64,000 bases of DNA from Bacteroidia bacterium (GCA_020635905.1 JACJYV010000001.1:930001-994000); one strand, 5' to 3'; counted from the first letter of the stretch, positions 55,281 to 64,000 are shown. Notes: generated from the sequence alone by a model not told the origin. Translations and numbers: made by a program.

Positions 55281-56942
55281 TTATTTGCCTACCAACCCTT
55301 CTTCTTCCTTTTCGGGTAAAATAAAATTCTCCGTTTTGTAAAGCACTCCCTGACGGTCATACAATTTCCAAAGCCCGATTTTCTGTTGCTTGTCATTGAA
55401 GGAACCCGCCTCACGCACCATTCTGAGTGGTTTGATCTCACCTCTGCGGAAATTCAATCCAGAAAGAATATAGGGATTCAATCTCTGCTCCAGGCCAGAT
55501 TCCTCGTAGTAACGCACCTGCAAATTGGCGTAATCCTGCGGGCCTTCTCCATAAAAACTGACCAATTCATTGTCGCTGAAATCAACCCGCAGGGAATCGT
55601 AACCGTCTTTGAGTTGCGCGTCCTCAAACCTTTCCAGGGAGGCAACAAGTTCAGGGCCAAAATGGGGAAACACCTTCACCAGCCAGCTTTTCCTCGAATT
55701 GAGCACCGTTTGATCCCATACGCCCGGTCCTGGCTCGGGAAAATATACCCACTCCCCTTCCTTGCGGTAATCCACCAGCGCAGGCTGATTGTACAGGCTC
55801 ACCCCCTGGCCCAGGAAGTCATTTGAACCCCCATTTCCAAGGTCACGTGAAGTAATTGAGGCCATATTCAGAGCCGTCAGTTCGATATTTTGAAACCAAA
55901 GCAGGTTGCCGGGATTGTGAATTCTCTCCTTGCCAACTGCGATGAGGGCGCCTCCCCGTGTATAGATCTCCGTGTGCACCAGACTGGAATCCAGGGGCTT
56001 GCGCACCCAAACCAGGCTGTCTTCCAGACTATAATTGGTTTTGGTCATCGCCACTCCATCCCGAAAATCAATCTCCTCGATCAGGTTGCCAGAGCGGTCG
56101 TAGCGCCTGCGCACCCCGTTGAGTTTGTCGTTGCGCCAGACCTCCGTGCGGCAAAGCTGTTTGGTACCCTGATAATATTCTTTCCATTGGCCCGTGCGCT
56201 TTCCATGCTGGTAAAATCCCACGATCCAGGGAATTCCAGCGGCATAATTTTGCTCCCAGCGACCATGCAGGACCCCATTTTTGCCTTCTCCCCTGCACCA
56301 TATATTGCCAGGTACTTTGCCTTTATAATTATTGTCAAAATAGCGGGTAGCCACTTCAGGTTTTTGGGGAATTTCCAAACGATTCAAGGCGATCAGGGCG
56401 TTGGGCTGGTAAAAATCATACGCTCCCTGAATGAGTTTCAATTCCTCCAGACTAAAACCAGATTCCTGCTGCCAGGCCAGCAAATCAGCTTCGTGAATGT
56501 CTTTCACCCAGACATAATTATCGGCCGCAGCGATGCGTCTGGCCAGGTCTTCACGTCCTGTTTGCTGCAGGAGGTAGCCTACGGCGCAGTGGGTATCGTG
56601 CTCGTCAATGAAGACGGGGATGCGCTCGTGGCGGTAATAATTGAGGGGAAAATTGCCCGCTTTGCGGTAGCCATCCAGCACCTCGATCAGGTGCTGGCGG
56701 GAATGAAACTGAGCCTGGCTCAGGTGAACCACAGGATTGCTGCGCAAAATGGTCAGCACGCTGCCCAGGTGAGCCGCGACCAGGTCCTGGTCAGTGGCAA
56801 AAGTGCGGGACTCGCCCCCTGGGGCACGATCCACGTACTTGGCCCAGTTGGGATTGAAGGCACATAATTGTTGGTAAAAAGACAGCGCAAACACCTGATG
56901 CACCCAAAACAGACAGCAAACAGAAAGGAGTACTTTTTTCAT
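55281..56942 (-). CDS. Secreted MORN-variant (YwqK-like) repeat protein
   Basis: 553 residues with a signal peptide (MKKVLLSVCCLFWVHQVFA). The N-terminal half holds the segment VFIDEHDTHCAVGYLLQQTG, a motif seen in secreted Bacteroidota proteins of unknown function. The middle has MORN-type or YwqK-type repeats: NGVLHGRWEQNYAAGIPWIVG, then YQHGKRTGQWKEYY, then NDKLNGVRRRYDRSGNLIEEIDF. More such repeats follow toward the end (KIGLWKLYDRQGVLYKTENF). There is no sorting domain. MORN-variant repeats are structural beta hairpins; no enzymatic role is evident. It converges with the SGNH gene (27 bp between) and is divergent from the OmpA-family gene. Confidence 0.78.
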   Translation of the reverse strand: MKKVLLSVCCLFWVHQVFALSFYQQLCAFNPNWAKYVDRAPGGESRTFATDQDLVAAHLGSVLTILRSNPVVHLSQAQFHSRQHLIEVLDGYRKAGNFPLNYYRHERIPVFIDEHDTHCAVGYLLQQTGREDLARRIAAADNYVWVKDIHEADLLAWQQESGFSLEELKLIQGAYDFYQPNALIALNRLEIPQKPEVATRYFDNNYKGKVPGNIWCRGEGKNGVLHGRWEQNYAAGIPWIVGFYQHGKRTGQWKEYYQGTKQLCRTEVWRNDKLNGVRRRYDRSGNLIEEIDFRDGVAMTKTNYSLEDSLVWVRKPLDSSLVHTEIYTRGGALIAVGKERIHNPGNLLWFQNIELTALNMASITSRDLGNGGSNDFLGQGVSLYNQPALVDYRKEGEWVYFPEPGPGVWDQTVLNSRKSWLVKVFPHFGPELVASLERFEDAQLKDGYDSLRVDFSDNELVSFYGEGPQDYANLQVRYYEESGLEQRLNPYILSGLNFRRGEIKPLRMVREAGSFNDKQQKIGLWKLYDRQGVLYKTENFILPEKEEEGLVGK

Positions 56943-57033
56943 GGGATTCTAATTTTTATTCCAATTAAACCTCCCAATCCCCAATTGTAAAGCACCACTG
57001 AGCGAAGAAGCCGTCCCACTTGGTGAAGGGAAC

Positions 57034-57089
57034 GGTTTACCGTTTACAGTTTACGGTTGAAAGAAACTGTAAACCGCAAACCGTAAACT
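57034..57089. repeat. Heptamer array arranged as an inverted repeat
   Basis: Phase-7 heptamers GGTTTAC, CGTTTAC, AGTTTAC (57034-57054) face the reverse-complement set GTAAACC, GCAAACC, GTAAACT (57069-57089). Together they can form a long hairpin in the divergent promoter region of the MORN and OmpA genes. Confidence 0.85.
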
Positions 57090-57111
57090 GAACTGTTACC
57101 TGAAATCGTTT

Positions 57112-57119
57112 ACCTTTAC
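57112..57119 (+). promoter_or_regulatory. Possible -7 element (TACCTTTA) of the OmpA-family gene
   Basis: Matches TAnnTTTG at all positions but the last and lies 2 bp before the ATG at 57122. This is weak support on its own, but the placement equals that of the haemoglobin and abiE promoters. Confidence 0.3.
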
Positions 57120-57121
57120 AG

Positions 57122-58222
57122 ATGGTGTTTCCACAACATCCCCCGATCGTGCGGCTTGGGTTGCTTTTCCTGTGCCACCTGATTGGCGTGGGCACTCTTC
57201 TGGCGCAGCCCGACGAGGAAATGTTGCGCAGTACCTCCGCTCCCGTTAATCTTGTGCTCAATCCTGGCTTTGAAACCACGGACAAAAATCCCGTCAATTT
57301 CAACTACATCCGCACTGGAGTCAGCAACTGGACCACGCCCAACCGGGGTTTCACGGATTATTTTCATGCCCAAAACATCTCTCCCACCAACCGGGCTCCT
57401 CAGAATAAATTTGGCTACGAGGCTCCCCATTCGGGCCAGGCCTATGCTGGATTTTGCGTCAACGACAATAAATTCAACATGCAGATCGAATATCTGGAAA
57501 CCCGTCTTTGGCTCCTGCTTGAAACGAATCGCAAATATTGCGTCAGTTTGTGGATTAGCCGGGCCGACAGTTTTGGGGGTAAGGCAGACGAATTGGGAAT
57601 TTATTTTTCTGAAAATCAGGTGGATGTGTATGGCAAATTATACCTGACCAAGCTCACGCCCCAGATCACCTTCACAGACAGCACGGCCCTTTCCAATCAG
57701 GTTGGCTGGACCCGTCTTTGTGCGGTTTACGAGGCAAAAGGTGGGGAGGAATGGCTTACGCTGGGCGCTTTTCGGGCCAAACCAGGGGTAAGGGCCCATT
57801 ATTTTGTGGATGATGTGGCGGTGGTGGCAGGTGAATCCCTGCTTGATTGTGGCTGCGCGGGCGAACTGGCCCAACCCGGGCAGACCTACACCCTGCGCAA
57901 TGTCAATTTTGCCTTTGATTCAGCTGATTTGCTGGCTGACTCAGAGACTGAACTGAGCAAATTGCTGTCCTTTCTGCAGGAGAACCCTGATTTTCGCATC
58001 GAATTGGCAGGCCATACGGACGGAATGGGCGGTGACGCACATAATCTGGATCTTTCCCGCCGCCGGGCGGAATCTGTGCGCAACTGGCTGGAAGCGAAGG
58101 GATTGGCCGCAGGGCGGGTGGAATGCAAGGGCTATGGCGCCAGCCAGCCCCTCAATTCTGAAATGACGGCCGAAGGCCGGCAGGCCAACCGCCGGGTGGA
58201 ATTCCGCATCCTGACTCCCTGA
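57122..58222 (+). CDS. OmpA-family protein with N-terminal galactose-binding-like domain
   Basis: 366 residues; signal peptide about 1-29 (ends LLAQ). The N-terminal part (LVLNPGFETTDKNP, GFTDYFHAQN, HSGQAYAGFCVNDN, GWTRLCAVYEAKGGEEWLTLG, HYFVDDVAVV) looks like a carbohydrate-binding or galactose-binding-like jelly roll. The C-terminal part (from about 255) is an OmpA domain: LRNVNFAFDSADLLADSETEL, ELAGHTDGMGG, LSRRRAESVRNWL, GYGASQP, EGRQANRRVEF. OmpA domains bind peptidoglycan, so the protein probably anchors the outer membrane or a surface structure to the wall. Its role is otherwise unknown. Stands alone on the plus strand. Confidence 0.9.
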   Translation: MVFPQHPPIVRLGLLFLCHLIGVGTLLAQPDEEMLRSTSAPVNLVLNPGFETTDKNPVNFNYIRTGVSNWTTPNRGFTDYFHAQNISPTNRAPQNKFGYEAPHSGQAYAGFCVNDNKFNMQIEYLETRLWLLLETNRKYCVSLWISRADSFGGKADELGIYFSENQVDVYGKLYLTKLTPQITFTDSTALSNQVGWTRLCAVYEAKGGEEWLTLGAFRAKPGVRAHYFVDDVAVVAGESLLDCGCAGELAQPGQTYTLRNVNFAFDSADLLADSETELSKLLSFLQENPDFRIELAGHTDGMGGDAHNLDLSRRRAESVRNWLEAKGLAAGRVECKGYGASQPLNSEMTAEGRQANRRVEFRILTP

Positions 58223-58322
58223 ATTTCAGCCCCTGAACATCAAATGTCCTTGTTATTCAGCGGATTTTATTAAATCTTTAAGCAGAGTTTACAAAATCGG
58301 ACCAACAACCCTTCTGCCATTC

Positions 58323-60275
58323 ATGAAAAAGCTGGCATTTATTGACAATATCATCACCCTGGTCAGGTTGCTGGCGGTGGTTGCCATTATTTGCGTACCT
58401 GTCTGGCGTTTCCTGCTGCCCCCCGAGGCCATCGACCCCATGTGGCTGCGACTGGTCCTGACCGGCTATTTCCTGCTTTTTTTGATTTGCACCTACGTTT
58501 GGCCCTTTTTTCGGGAAAAAATCATTCATTTCATCTACTTCACCACCCTGTTGGTCTCGGTCTGGTATCTGGTCCTGGTGTACCTCAACCACCTCAGCAC
58601 AGAATATGCCATTGCCTATTTTCTGGTTCTTTTCATCTGTGGAATCATTTATCAGGATCGTTTGTGGCTGCTGATCTACATTGGCCTCAACCTGGTCCTT
58701 ACCCTGGCCATCTTTCCCTGGGCCAAAGACCCCCAGATTGACATCCTGAACTTCATTTCCATGGAGGGATTTTTTCTCCTGACCATCTTCCTCAACATCT
58801 CTTTTCGCATCCGCAGCAAAGAACAGTTGGAAGCCAAGGAGGCCCATTACCGTGAAATCACCCAGGCTGCCTTCGAATCGACCAAGGACGGAATCCTGGT
58901 GGTTGACAACGACCGCACCATCACAGAAGTAAATTCACGTTTCAAGGAGATTTGGGGAAAAGGGGATGATATTCTTGGGAAAAGCGGCAAACAGGATGCC
59001 CTGCTCAGCGCAGAGGAACAACTGGTGGACCCCGAGGCTTTCCTTCGCCTGGCCGACGAGGCTCATCTTAACAAAAGCAAAAGCACCTTTGACACCCTCG
59101 AATTCAAGGACGGGCGGATTTTTGAGCGATACTCCCTGCCCCTCAAACCCGGAAATGAAATCAGAGGCCGCCTTTGGTATCTGACCGACGTCACGGAAAA
59201 GAAAATCCGGGAAAAAGAACTGCTGGAAAATCTGGCCATCATTCAGGCCACTTTTGAAGCCACGGAAATGGGAATTCTGGTGGTCGACCCCAGGGGACAG
59301 GTAAAAACCTTCAACGACCGCTACCTGGAAATGTGGGGCCTGGAGGCCGATTATTTGCAAAATCAGGATGCATTTATGGTGCGGGAATATTGCTGGAGCA
59401 AACTTGCCGAACCTGAAATCGCACGTGAACACGTGCGAAAAATCATCGCAGGCGAAATCAGCGGCGAAAGTTTTATCCTCAAATTCAAAGATGGACGGAT
59501 TGTGGAACGCTTTACCCACAAACTTTTCAGACAGGATCAGGAACTGGGCCGGGTTTGGTTTTACCTCGACATTACAGACCGCGAAACCAAGCGTCTGGAA
59601 CTTTTGCAACGCAATTTTGAACTCGACAGCTTTGTGTACCGCGCCTCCCACGACCTGAAAGCCCCCCTCAACAGCATCATGGGGCTCATATCCATCCTGC
59701 AGAGCGAAGCAAAAAACCAGGTGGTGGATACCTACGTCACCATGATGAATAAATCTGTGCTCAAGCTGGATACCTTCATCCGCAACCTGGCCGACTTCTC
59801 CCGCAACGCCCGTCTGGAAATCACCAGAGAGCCCGTTTCGATCAAAAATACCATAGAAGAAGCCATTGAATCATTGCGCTACATGGATAACGCAGATAAA
59901 GTTTCCATCGAATGCGAATTGTCTCCCGATCTGGTCATCAATACAGACCCGGTCCGACTGAGTATTGTGGTCACCAACCTCATTTCCAATGCCATCAAAT
60001 ACCAGGATCTGCAGAAAGAAAACAGATTTGTGCGCATCCAGGCCCAAACAACACCCGAAAATCACATGCTGACTGTCGAAGACAACGGCATAGGCATCCC
60101 CGCTGACCACCAGGAAAAGATCTTCGATCTTTTCGTAAGGGCCTCCGTGCAATCCTACGGCTCGGGGATTGGCCTTTACATCACCAAAAATGCCGTGGAG
60201 CGCATGGGAGGTCAACTTTCCTTTCAATCTGTGCCCGGCCAGGGCACCACTTTCACCCTCACCCTGCCGAACTGA
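58323..60275 (+). CDS. Membrane sensor histidine kinase with two PAS domains
   Basis: 650 residues. Six membrane segments (about residues 10-160) are followed by two PAS domains (about 175-295 and 300-420), a HisKA dimerisation/phosphoacceptor domain and an HATPase. The phosphoacceptor is His443 in R-A-S-H-D-L-K-A-P-L. The N box is L-I-S-N-A-I-K-Y (Asn556), G1 V-E-D-N-G-I-G-I-P (Asp587) and G2 G-S-G-I-G-L-Y-I. The two PAS domains are similar (GILVVDNDRTITEVNSRF versus GILVVDPRGQVKTFNDRY), so they arose by duplication. No response regulator gene is adjacent, so it is an orphan kinase. The ligand or signal cannot be told. Confidence 0.93.
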   Translation: MKKLAFIDNIITLVRLLAVVAIICVPVWRFLLPPEAIDPMWLRLVLTGYFLLFLICTYVWPFFREKIIHFIYFTTLLVSVWYLVLVYLNHLSTEYAIAYFLVLFICGIIYQDRLWLLIYIGLNLVLTLAIFPWAKDPQIDILNFISMEGFFLLTIFLNISFRIRSKEQLEAKEAHYREITQAAFESTKDGILVVDNDRTITEVNSRFKEIWGKGDDILGKSGKQDALLSAEEQLVDPEAFLRLADEAHLNKSKSTFDTLEFKDGRIFERYSLPLKPGNEIRGRLWYLTDVTEKKIREKELLENLAIIQATFEATEMGILVVDPRGQVKTFNDRYLEMWGLEADYLQNQDAFMVREYCWSKLAEPEIAREHVRKIIAGEISGESFILKFKDGRIVERFTHKLFRQDQELGRVWFYLDITDRETKRLELLQRNFELDSFVYRASHDLKAPLNSIMGLISILQSEAKNQVVDTYVTMMNKSVLKLDTFIRNLADFSRNARLEITREPVSIKNTIEEAIESLRYMDNADKVSIECELSPDLVINTDPVRLSIVVTNLISNAIKYQDLQKENRFVRIQAQTTPENHMLTVEDNGIGIPADHQEKIFDLFVRASVQSYGSGIGLYITKNAVERMGGQLSFQSVPGQGTTFTLTLPN

Positions 60276-60276
60276 A

Positions 60277-60446
60277 AGCGGTCAGCGGTCAGCGGTCAGC
60301 CCCCCGGGAAGCAAAAGCTTCCAAATCTTAAAAAAATCTTTGGGATCTTTGTGTCTTTGTGTTAAACAAAAAACCACAATGCGAAAGCTTCAAAAGATTC
60401 CCACCTTCTGCCTGAATTTCCCTAACTTCCCTGAAATTTTTTATCC
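60277..60446. repeat. Intergenic tandem short repeats (AGCGGTC x3 and TCTTTGTG-type)
   Basis: Heptamer AGCGGTC repeated three times plus AGC (60277-60300) begins one base after the kinase stop codon. A perfect hairpin GGAAGC-AAAA-GCTTCC (60307-60322) follows, and then an array of ATCTTTGGG, ATCTTTGTG, TCTTTGTG (60336-60361). The rest of the gap before the penicillin-acylase gene holds no gene. Confidence 0.8.
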
Positions 60447-62879
60447 ATGAAAAAAACTGGCGCAATCATTCTCCTCGTACTCACCGCAGTACTGATTGTG
60501 GTATTGAATAATAAACTGGGTATGGTGCCTCCTGTGGGCAAATTCCTCGACCCATTTGCCGGATTCTGGCACAATGCTGCCGGCAAAGAACTACCCTGGA
60601 AAGGCGACCTCAACCTGGCCGGTTTACAGGCTGCTGCCTCCGTCAGTTACGACCAGCGGGGTGTGCCCCACATCCAGGCCGCCAACGACCACGACCTCTA
60701 TTTCCTGCAGGGATTCGTGACGGCCCGCGACCGCCTCTGGCAAATGGAATTGCAAACCTACGCGGCTGGCGGCCGCCTTTCTGAACTCATTGGCCCCAAA
60801 ACCATCCCTTTCGACCGCCTGCAACGCCGCCGTGGACTCAAATATGGTGCCGAAAAAACCGTGGCTGCCCTCAGCGAAATCCCTGAGATGGACCTTATGA
60901 TTACTTCCTACACAGACGGAATCAATGCCTGGATCAGCCAGCTCAAAAGCCGGGATTACCCCATCGAATACAAGCTCATAGATTACCAACCCGAACCCTG
61001 GACCAAGCTCAAAACCTGTCTCCTGCTCAAATACATGGCCGACATGCTTACGGGATGGAGCGAGGATTTTGAACGTACACGGGCGCTGGCTGCCTTTGGC
61101 AAAGAAAAATACGACCTCATTTACCCCCTTTTCCCTCCCACCCGCGACCTGGATCCCATCATTCCCAAAGAAACTCCCTGGGATTTCGTGCCCGTTTCAA
61201 TTGATACCCCGGCCAGCCCGGGGCTGGCCCTGAATCTCCCCCAGGATTTGCCTGTGCCAGACATCAATCCCAACAATGGATCCAACAACTGGGCAGTGGC
61301 CGGCAGCAAAACCAAATCGGGTAAACCCATCCTGTGCGGCGACCCTCACCTGGCCCTCAACCTGCCTTCCATCTGGTATGAAATCCAGCTTTCTGCCCCT
61401 GGAGTAAACGTCTATGGTGTATCCCTGCCCGGCGCACCTGCGATCATCATTGGCTTCAACCAGGACATCGCCTGGTCGGTCACCAATGGCAGCCGCGACG
61501 TGCAGGACTGGTATCAAATCGAATTCAAAGACGCCACCATGGCCGAATACAAATACAAGGGCGAATGGCAAAAAACCACCCAGGTAGTGGAAGAAATAAA
61601 AGTCAGGGGTGGAAAAACCATCCTCGACACCATTTTTCACACCCACCATGGCCCGGTCGTGTACGACCGCAATTTTGCCAATGAAAACGGCCCCCTCAAC
61701 CTGGCTATGAAGTGGACCGCTCACCAGGCCTCGGCCGAAGCGGTCACCATGCACGAGCTCAACCGTTCCCACAACCACATCGACTACCGCAAGGCGATTG
61801 CCCATTTCGAAACTCCCGGGCAAAACTTCGTTTTTGCCTGCAATGATGGCGATATCGCCATCACCCAGCAGGGAAAATTCCCTGCAAGGTGGCCCGGCCA
61901 GGGCACCCTCATCATGGATGGCAACGATCCCCTCAATGACTGGCAGGCATACATTCCCATGATCCAGAATCCTCATGTGGTCAATCCTGAGCGGGGTTTC
62001 GTAAGTTCCGCCAACCAGCATCCCACTGACGCAACCTACCCCTACGACATTTCCGGCCACTACGAGTATTTCCGCAACCGGCGCATCAACCAGGAGCTCA
62101 CCCGACTGGAACAGATCGACGTAGATGCCATGAAAAAATTGCAGGTGGACAATTATAACATGATTGCGGCCGAAGTCCTGCCCCTCATGCTCAGGGCCCT
62201 CAAACGCCAGGAGCTGACCGAGCCCCAGCAAAAATTACTGACCGTACTCGAAGCCTGGAATTACTTCAACGAAGCCGACCAGATTGCCCCCTCAGTCTTT
62301 GAGGCCTGGTACACCCGCCTCACCTCCGCCGTCTTCGACGACGACCTGACCACTCCCGAAGGCGATCTCTCCAATCCCGGTCGCTACGACCGCACCCGTC
62401 TGCTGGCCGCCGATTCCACCTTCCACTTCGTGGACGACAAAACCACTCCAGGGGTCGAAACCCTGCCCCAATTGGCCACCCAGACCTTTGCCGCGGCGGC
62501 TGAGGATATTTACCATTGGCAGGACAGCCTGAAAATGGATGCTACCTGGGGGCCTTACAAAGGCACCCGCATCCGCCACATCATGAAGGTGGCGGCCTTC
62601 GACCGCCCCACCAACCAGATTGGCGGCAATTACTCCATCGTCAATGCCTGCTCTAATACCCACGGACCCTCCTGGCGCATGATCGTCGAACTGGGCGAAA
62701 CGCCCAAAGCCTGGGGCGTATTCCCCGGTGGACCCTCAGGCAACCCAGGCAGTCCCTTTTACGACAACTCAGTCGATACCTGGGCCGAAGGCCGCTACCA
62801 TGAACTGATCTTTCTCCAGCCCGGAGAAAATAATAACGCCAATATCATCCTCACTCAAACCGTCAATCCTGCCCCATGA
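60447..62879 (+). CDS. Penicillin-acylase-family Ntn hydrolase
   Basis: 810 residues, usual for the family (penicillin G acylase, acyl-homoserine-lactone acylase and related enzymes). N-terminal hydrophobic signal or anchor (about 7-21). Alpha-chain signatures: YDQRGVPHIQAANDHDLYFLQGFV, TARDRLWQMELQTYAAGGRLSE. The autoproteolytic site is N-N-G-S-N-N-W, so Ser279 becomes the N-terminal nucleophile of the beta chain, followed by GSKTKSGKPILCGDPHL; the HHGPVV segment is also typical. It would act in the periplasm or outside. Substrate (beta-lactam, AHL or other amide) is unknown. The next gene overlaps by 4 bp (ATGA), so the two are translationally coupled. Confidence 0.93.
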   Translation: MKKTGAIILLVLTAVLIVVLNNKLGMVPPVGKFLDPFAGFWHNAAGKELPWKGDLNLAGLQAAASVSYDQRGVPHIQAANDHDLYFLQGFVTARDRLWQMELQTYAAGGRLSELIGPKTIPFDRLQRRRGLKYGAEKTVAALSEIPEMDLMITSYTDGINAWISQLKSRDYPIEYKLIDYQPEPWTKLKTCLLLKYMADMLTGWSEDFERTRALAAFGKEKYDLIYPLFPPTRDLDPIIPKETPWDFVPVSIDTPASPGLALNLPQDLPVPDINPNNGSNNWAVAGSKTKSGKPILCGDPHLALNLPSIWYEIQLSAPGVNVYGVSLPGAPAIIIGFNQDIAWSVTNGSRDVQDWYQIEFKDATMAEYKYKGEWQKTTQVVEEIKVRGGKTILDTIFHTHHGPVVYDRNFANENGPLNLAMKWTAHQASAEAVTMHELNRSHNHIDYRKAIAHFETPGQNFVFACNDGDIAITQQGKFPARWPGQGTLIMDGNDPLNDWQAYIPMIQNPHVVNPERGFVSSANQHPTDATYPYDISGHYEYFRNRRINQELTRLEQIDVDAMKKLQVDNYNMIAAEVLPLMLRALKRQELTEPQQKLLTVLEAWNYFNEADQIAPSVFEAWYTRLTSAVFDDDLTTPEGDLSNPGRYDRTRLLAADSTFHFVDDKTTPGVETLPQLATQTFAAAAEDIYHWQDSLKMDATWGPYKGTRIRHIMKVAAFDRPTNQIGGNYSIVNACSNTHGPSWRMIVELGETPKAWGVFPGGPSGNPGSPFYDNSVDTWAEGRYHELIFLQPGENNNANIILTQTVNPAP

Positions 62880-63244
62880 AATTCCTGATCCAAATAGCTC
62901 TCACTGCCCTGCTCGCCTGGATATTCCAGGGATTGCTGCACTTCCCCTGGTGGACCGTGGTAATTGCAGCCATGGCCGCCGCCGTACCCAACAAATTGCC
63001 TGCAGGCCGCAGCTTTTTGGCTGGTCTGATGGGCATATTTATCCTGTGGGCCCTGGTGGCCTTCCAGGCCAATGCGGCCAATGACTCCATCCTGGCCGCC
63101 CAGGCCGGCAAGCTTTTTGGCGGGGCCCCGCCCCTGGCCCTGGTCGTCGTCACCGGCCTCATAGGTGGCTTTGTCGGCGGACTCGGCGCCATGGCCGGCT
63201 CCCTCCTCGAACAAAATTTTGGCAAGAAAGCCGCTGCGAAATAG
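62876..63244 (+). CDS. Small hydrophobic membrane protein
   Basis: 122 residues with four predicted hydrophobic segments (FLIQIALTALLAWIFQGLL; WWTVVIAAMAAAVP; FLAGLMGIFILWALVAFQA; LALVVVTGLIGGFVGGLGAMAG). Gly/Ala-rich and ends with a short Lys-rich tail. Its ATG overlaps the stop of the penicillin-acylase gene (ATGA), so it should be made in step with it. Unknown function; the genetic coupling is the only hint. Confidence 0.75.
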   Translation: MKFLIQIALTALLAWIFQGLLHFPWWTVVIAAMAAAVPNKLPAGRSFLAGLMGIFILWALVAFQANAANDSILAAQAGKLFGGAPPLALVVVTGLIGGFVGGLGAMAGSLLEQNFGKKAAAK

Positions 63245-63292
63245 GGGATTTTGTTACTTTTTGAACACTGTTCCTGAAAATCCCTTCGAAAC

Positions 63293-63340
63293 GCAAACCG
63301 CGAACTGTAACCGTAAACCGTAAACCGTAAACCGTAATGT
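63293..63340. repeat. GTAAACC heptamer array
   Basis: GCAAACC (63293-63299), GCGAACT, a shortened GTAACC, then GTAAACC three times in register (63313-63333) and a degenerate end. Same heptamer family as the 57.0-kb array, 6.2 kb away, in another intergenic gap. Confidence 0.85.
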
Positions 63341-63422
63341 AACCTTTTCAGGATTATTCGGTAAAACCTGTGGATACATCCCCTTCCCAAATCCACCACA
63401 TTTTACGTGCTTGCCGACAATT

Positions 63423-64000
63423 ATGGACAAGAATAAAACCCCCAGGGGTGGTATTATCAAACGTGCATTAAAATGGATTGGGATCGTGGCTGCGGCTGGC
63501 ATCCTTTTCCTCGCTGTGATCGCGGTTTTCACCTTCCAGGACATGCCCCCCATGACCGAGCTGGAGAATCCGTCCCTCAACCTTTCCACCCAGATCTACA
63601 CCGCCGACGGCAAACTCCTCGGCAACTTCTACGAAGTTGAAAACCGGGTCTATGTACCCCTCAACAAAATATCTCCCCACGTGGCCGATGCCCTCATTGC
63701 CACCGAGGATGTGCGCTTCTACAACCACTCTGGCATCGATCCCAGTTCCTTCCCCGCCATCGCCTGGGGACTGATTCGCTACCAGCGCATGCGCGGAGGC
63801 TCCACCATCACCATGCAGCTGGCCCGCAACCTTTACGACCAGGTGGGCACCCAGCGTACCGCCACCCGCAAGCTCAAAGAAATGGTGGTTGCGGCCGTGC
63901 TGGAACGCAAATTCACCAAAGAAGAGATCATGGAAGCCTACCTCAATACGGCCTGCTTCTATGGCAATACCTACGGGGTGGAAATGGGCGCCCGCTCCCT
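63423..64000 (+). CDS. Class A penicillin-binding protein (3' end outside window)
   Basis: 192 complete codons visible. Short cytoplasmic start (MDKNKTPRGGIIKRALKWIG), a membrane anchor (about residues 18-37) and a GT51 transglycosylase domain: LNLSTQIYTADGKLLGNFYEV, then the catalytic glutamate in A-T-E-D-V-R-F-Y-N-H-S-G-I-D, GGSTITMQLARNLY and ERKFTKEEIMEAYLN. This polymerises lipid II into glycan strands on the periplasmic side of the inner membrane. The transpeptidase domain expected in the full protein lies beyond the right edge. It follows 178 bp after the small membrane protein, across the heptamer array, so it is probably expressed separately. Confidence 0.92.
   Translation, partial: MDKNKTPRGGIIKRALKWIGIVAAAGILFLAVIAVFTFQDMPPMTELENPSLNLSTQIYTADGKLLGNFYEVENRVYVPLNKISPHVADALIATEDVRFYNHSGIDPSSFPAIAWGLIRYQRMRGGSTITMQLARNLYDQVGTQRTATRKLKEMVVAAVLERKFTKEEIMEAYLNTACFYGNTYGVEMGARS

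Noticed and set aside
55890..56867. Plus-strand open frame of 325 codons
   Set aside because: Antisense shadow of the MORN-type gene, which has a signal peptide and repeats in the other strand.
61197..62231. Minus-strand open frame of 344 codons
   Set aside because: It lies entirely antisense to the penicillin-acylase gene, with no recognisable motif; a codon-bias shadow.
1..64000. rRNA, tRNA, riboswitch, prophage or transposase genes
   Set aside because: None of their characteristic sequences or domains was seen on either strand.

Overview
The window looks like a chromosomal segment of a Bacteroidota bacterium, most likely from the Saprospirales (Saprospiraceae/Lewinella/Haliscomenobacter-like lineages). 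The evidence is several secreted proteins ending in type IX secretion (T9SS) sorting domains of type A and type B, SprB-type repeats, tandem PKD and HYR repeats, promoter elements of the TAnnTTTG type, and few Shine-Dalgarno sequences. No rRNA, tRNA, CRISPR array, insertion sequence or integrase was seen.

Left part (1-39.6 kb): a cluster of giant surface or secreted proteins. A PKD-repeat protein enters from the left edge (at least 2376 residues, type B sorting domain). After two small genes on the minus strand (a predicted outer-membrane barrel and a lipoprotein) come a beta-helix secreted protein and, 9 bp later, one uninterrupted 29.3-kb gene for a 9779-residue protein. That protein is a mosaic of 14 WDTDPGQG-type repeats, Ig/PKD-like modules, about 55 HYR units, about 26 HYR-like units of a second type, two LamG domains, two unassigned globular inserts, SprB-like repeats and a type A sorting domain. 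Two blocks are strictly periodic: 14 units of 246 bp and 13 units of 243 bp.

Middle part (39.6-49.7 kb): after a strong terminator come a group III truncated haemoglobin, a lipoprotein, a small membrane protein and a Kelch-like T9SS cargo. On the minus strand are a DUF4157 protein (HELTH metallopeptidase-like motif, internal duplication, possible lysozyme-like C-terminus) and an acetyl-CoA hydrolase/CoA-transferase. A class I HMG-CoA reductase is divergent from the transferase.

AT-richer island (about 49.7-52.3 kb): a VapBC-like toxin-antitoxin pair, then an AbiEi-type antitoxin behind an operator-like set of GTTCA/TGAAC sites, then an AbiEii-type nucleotidyltransferase split by a +1 frameshift and joined in frame to an SRPBCC (AHSA1-like) domain.

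Right part (52.3-64 kb): MBOAT O-acyltransferase plus SGNH-like partner, a MORN-type secreted protein (minus), an OmpA-family protein, a PAS-PAS sensor histidine kinase, a penicillin-acylase-family Ntn hydrolase coupled to a small membrane protein, and the start of a class A penicillin-binding protein running off the right edge. Intergenic gaps here carry tandem heptamer arrays, one of them arranged as a large hairpin.
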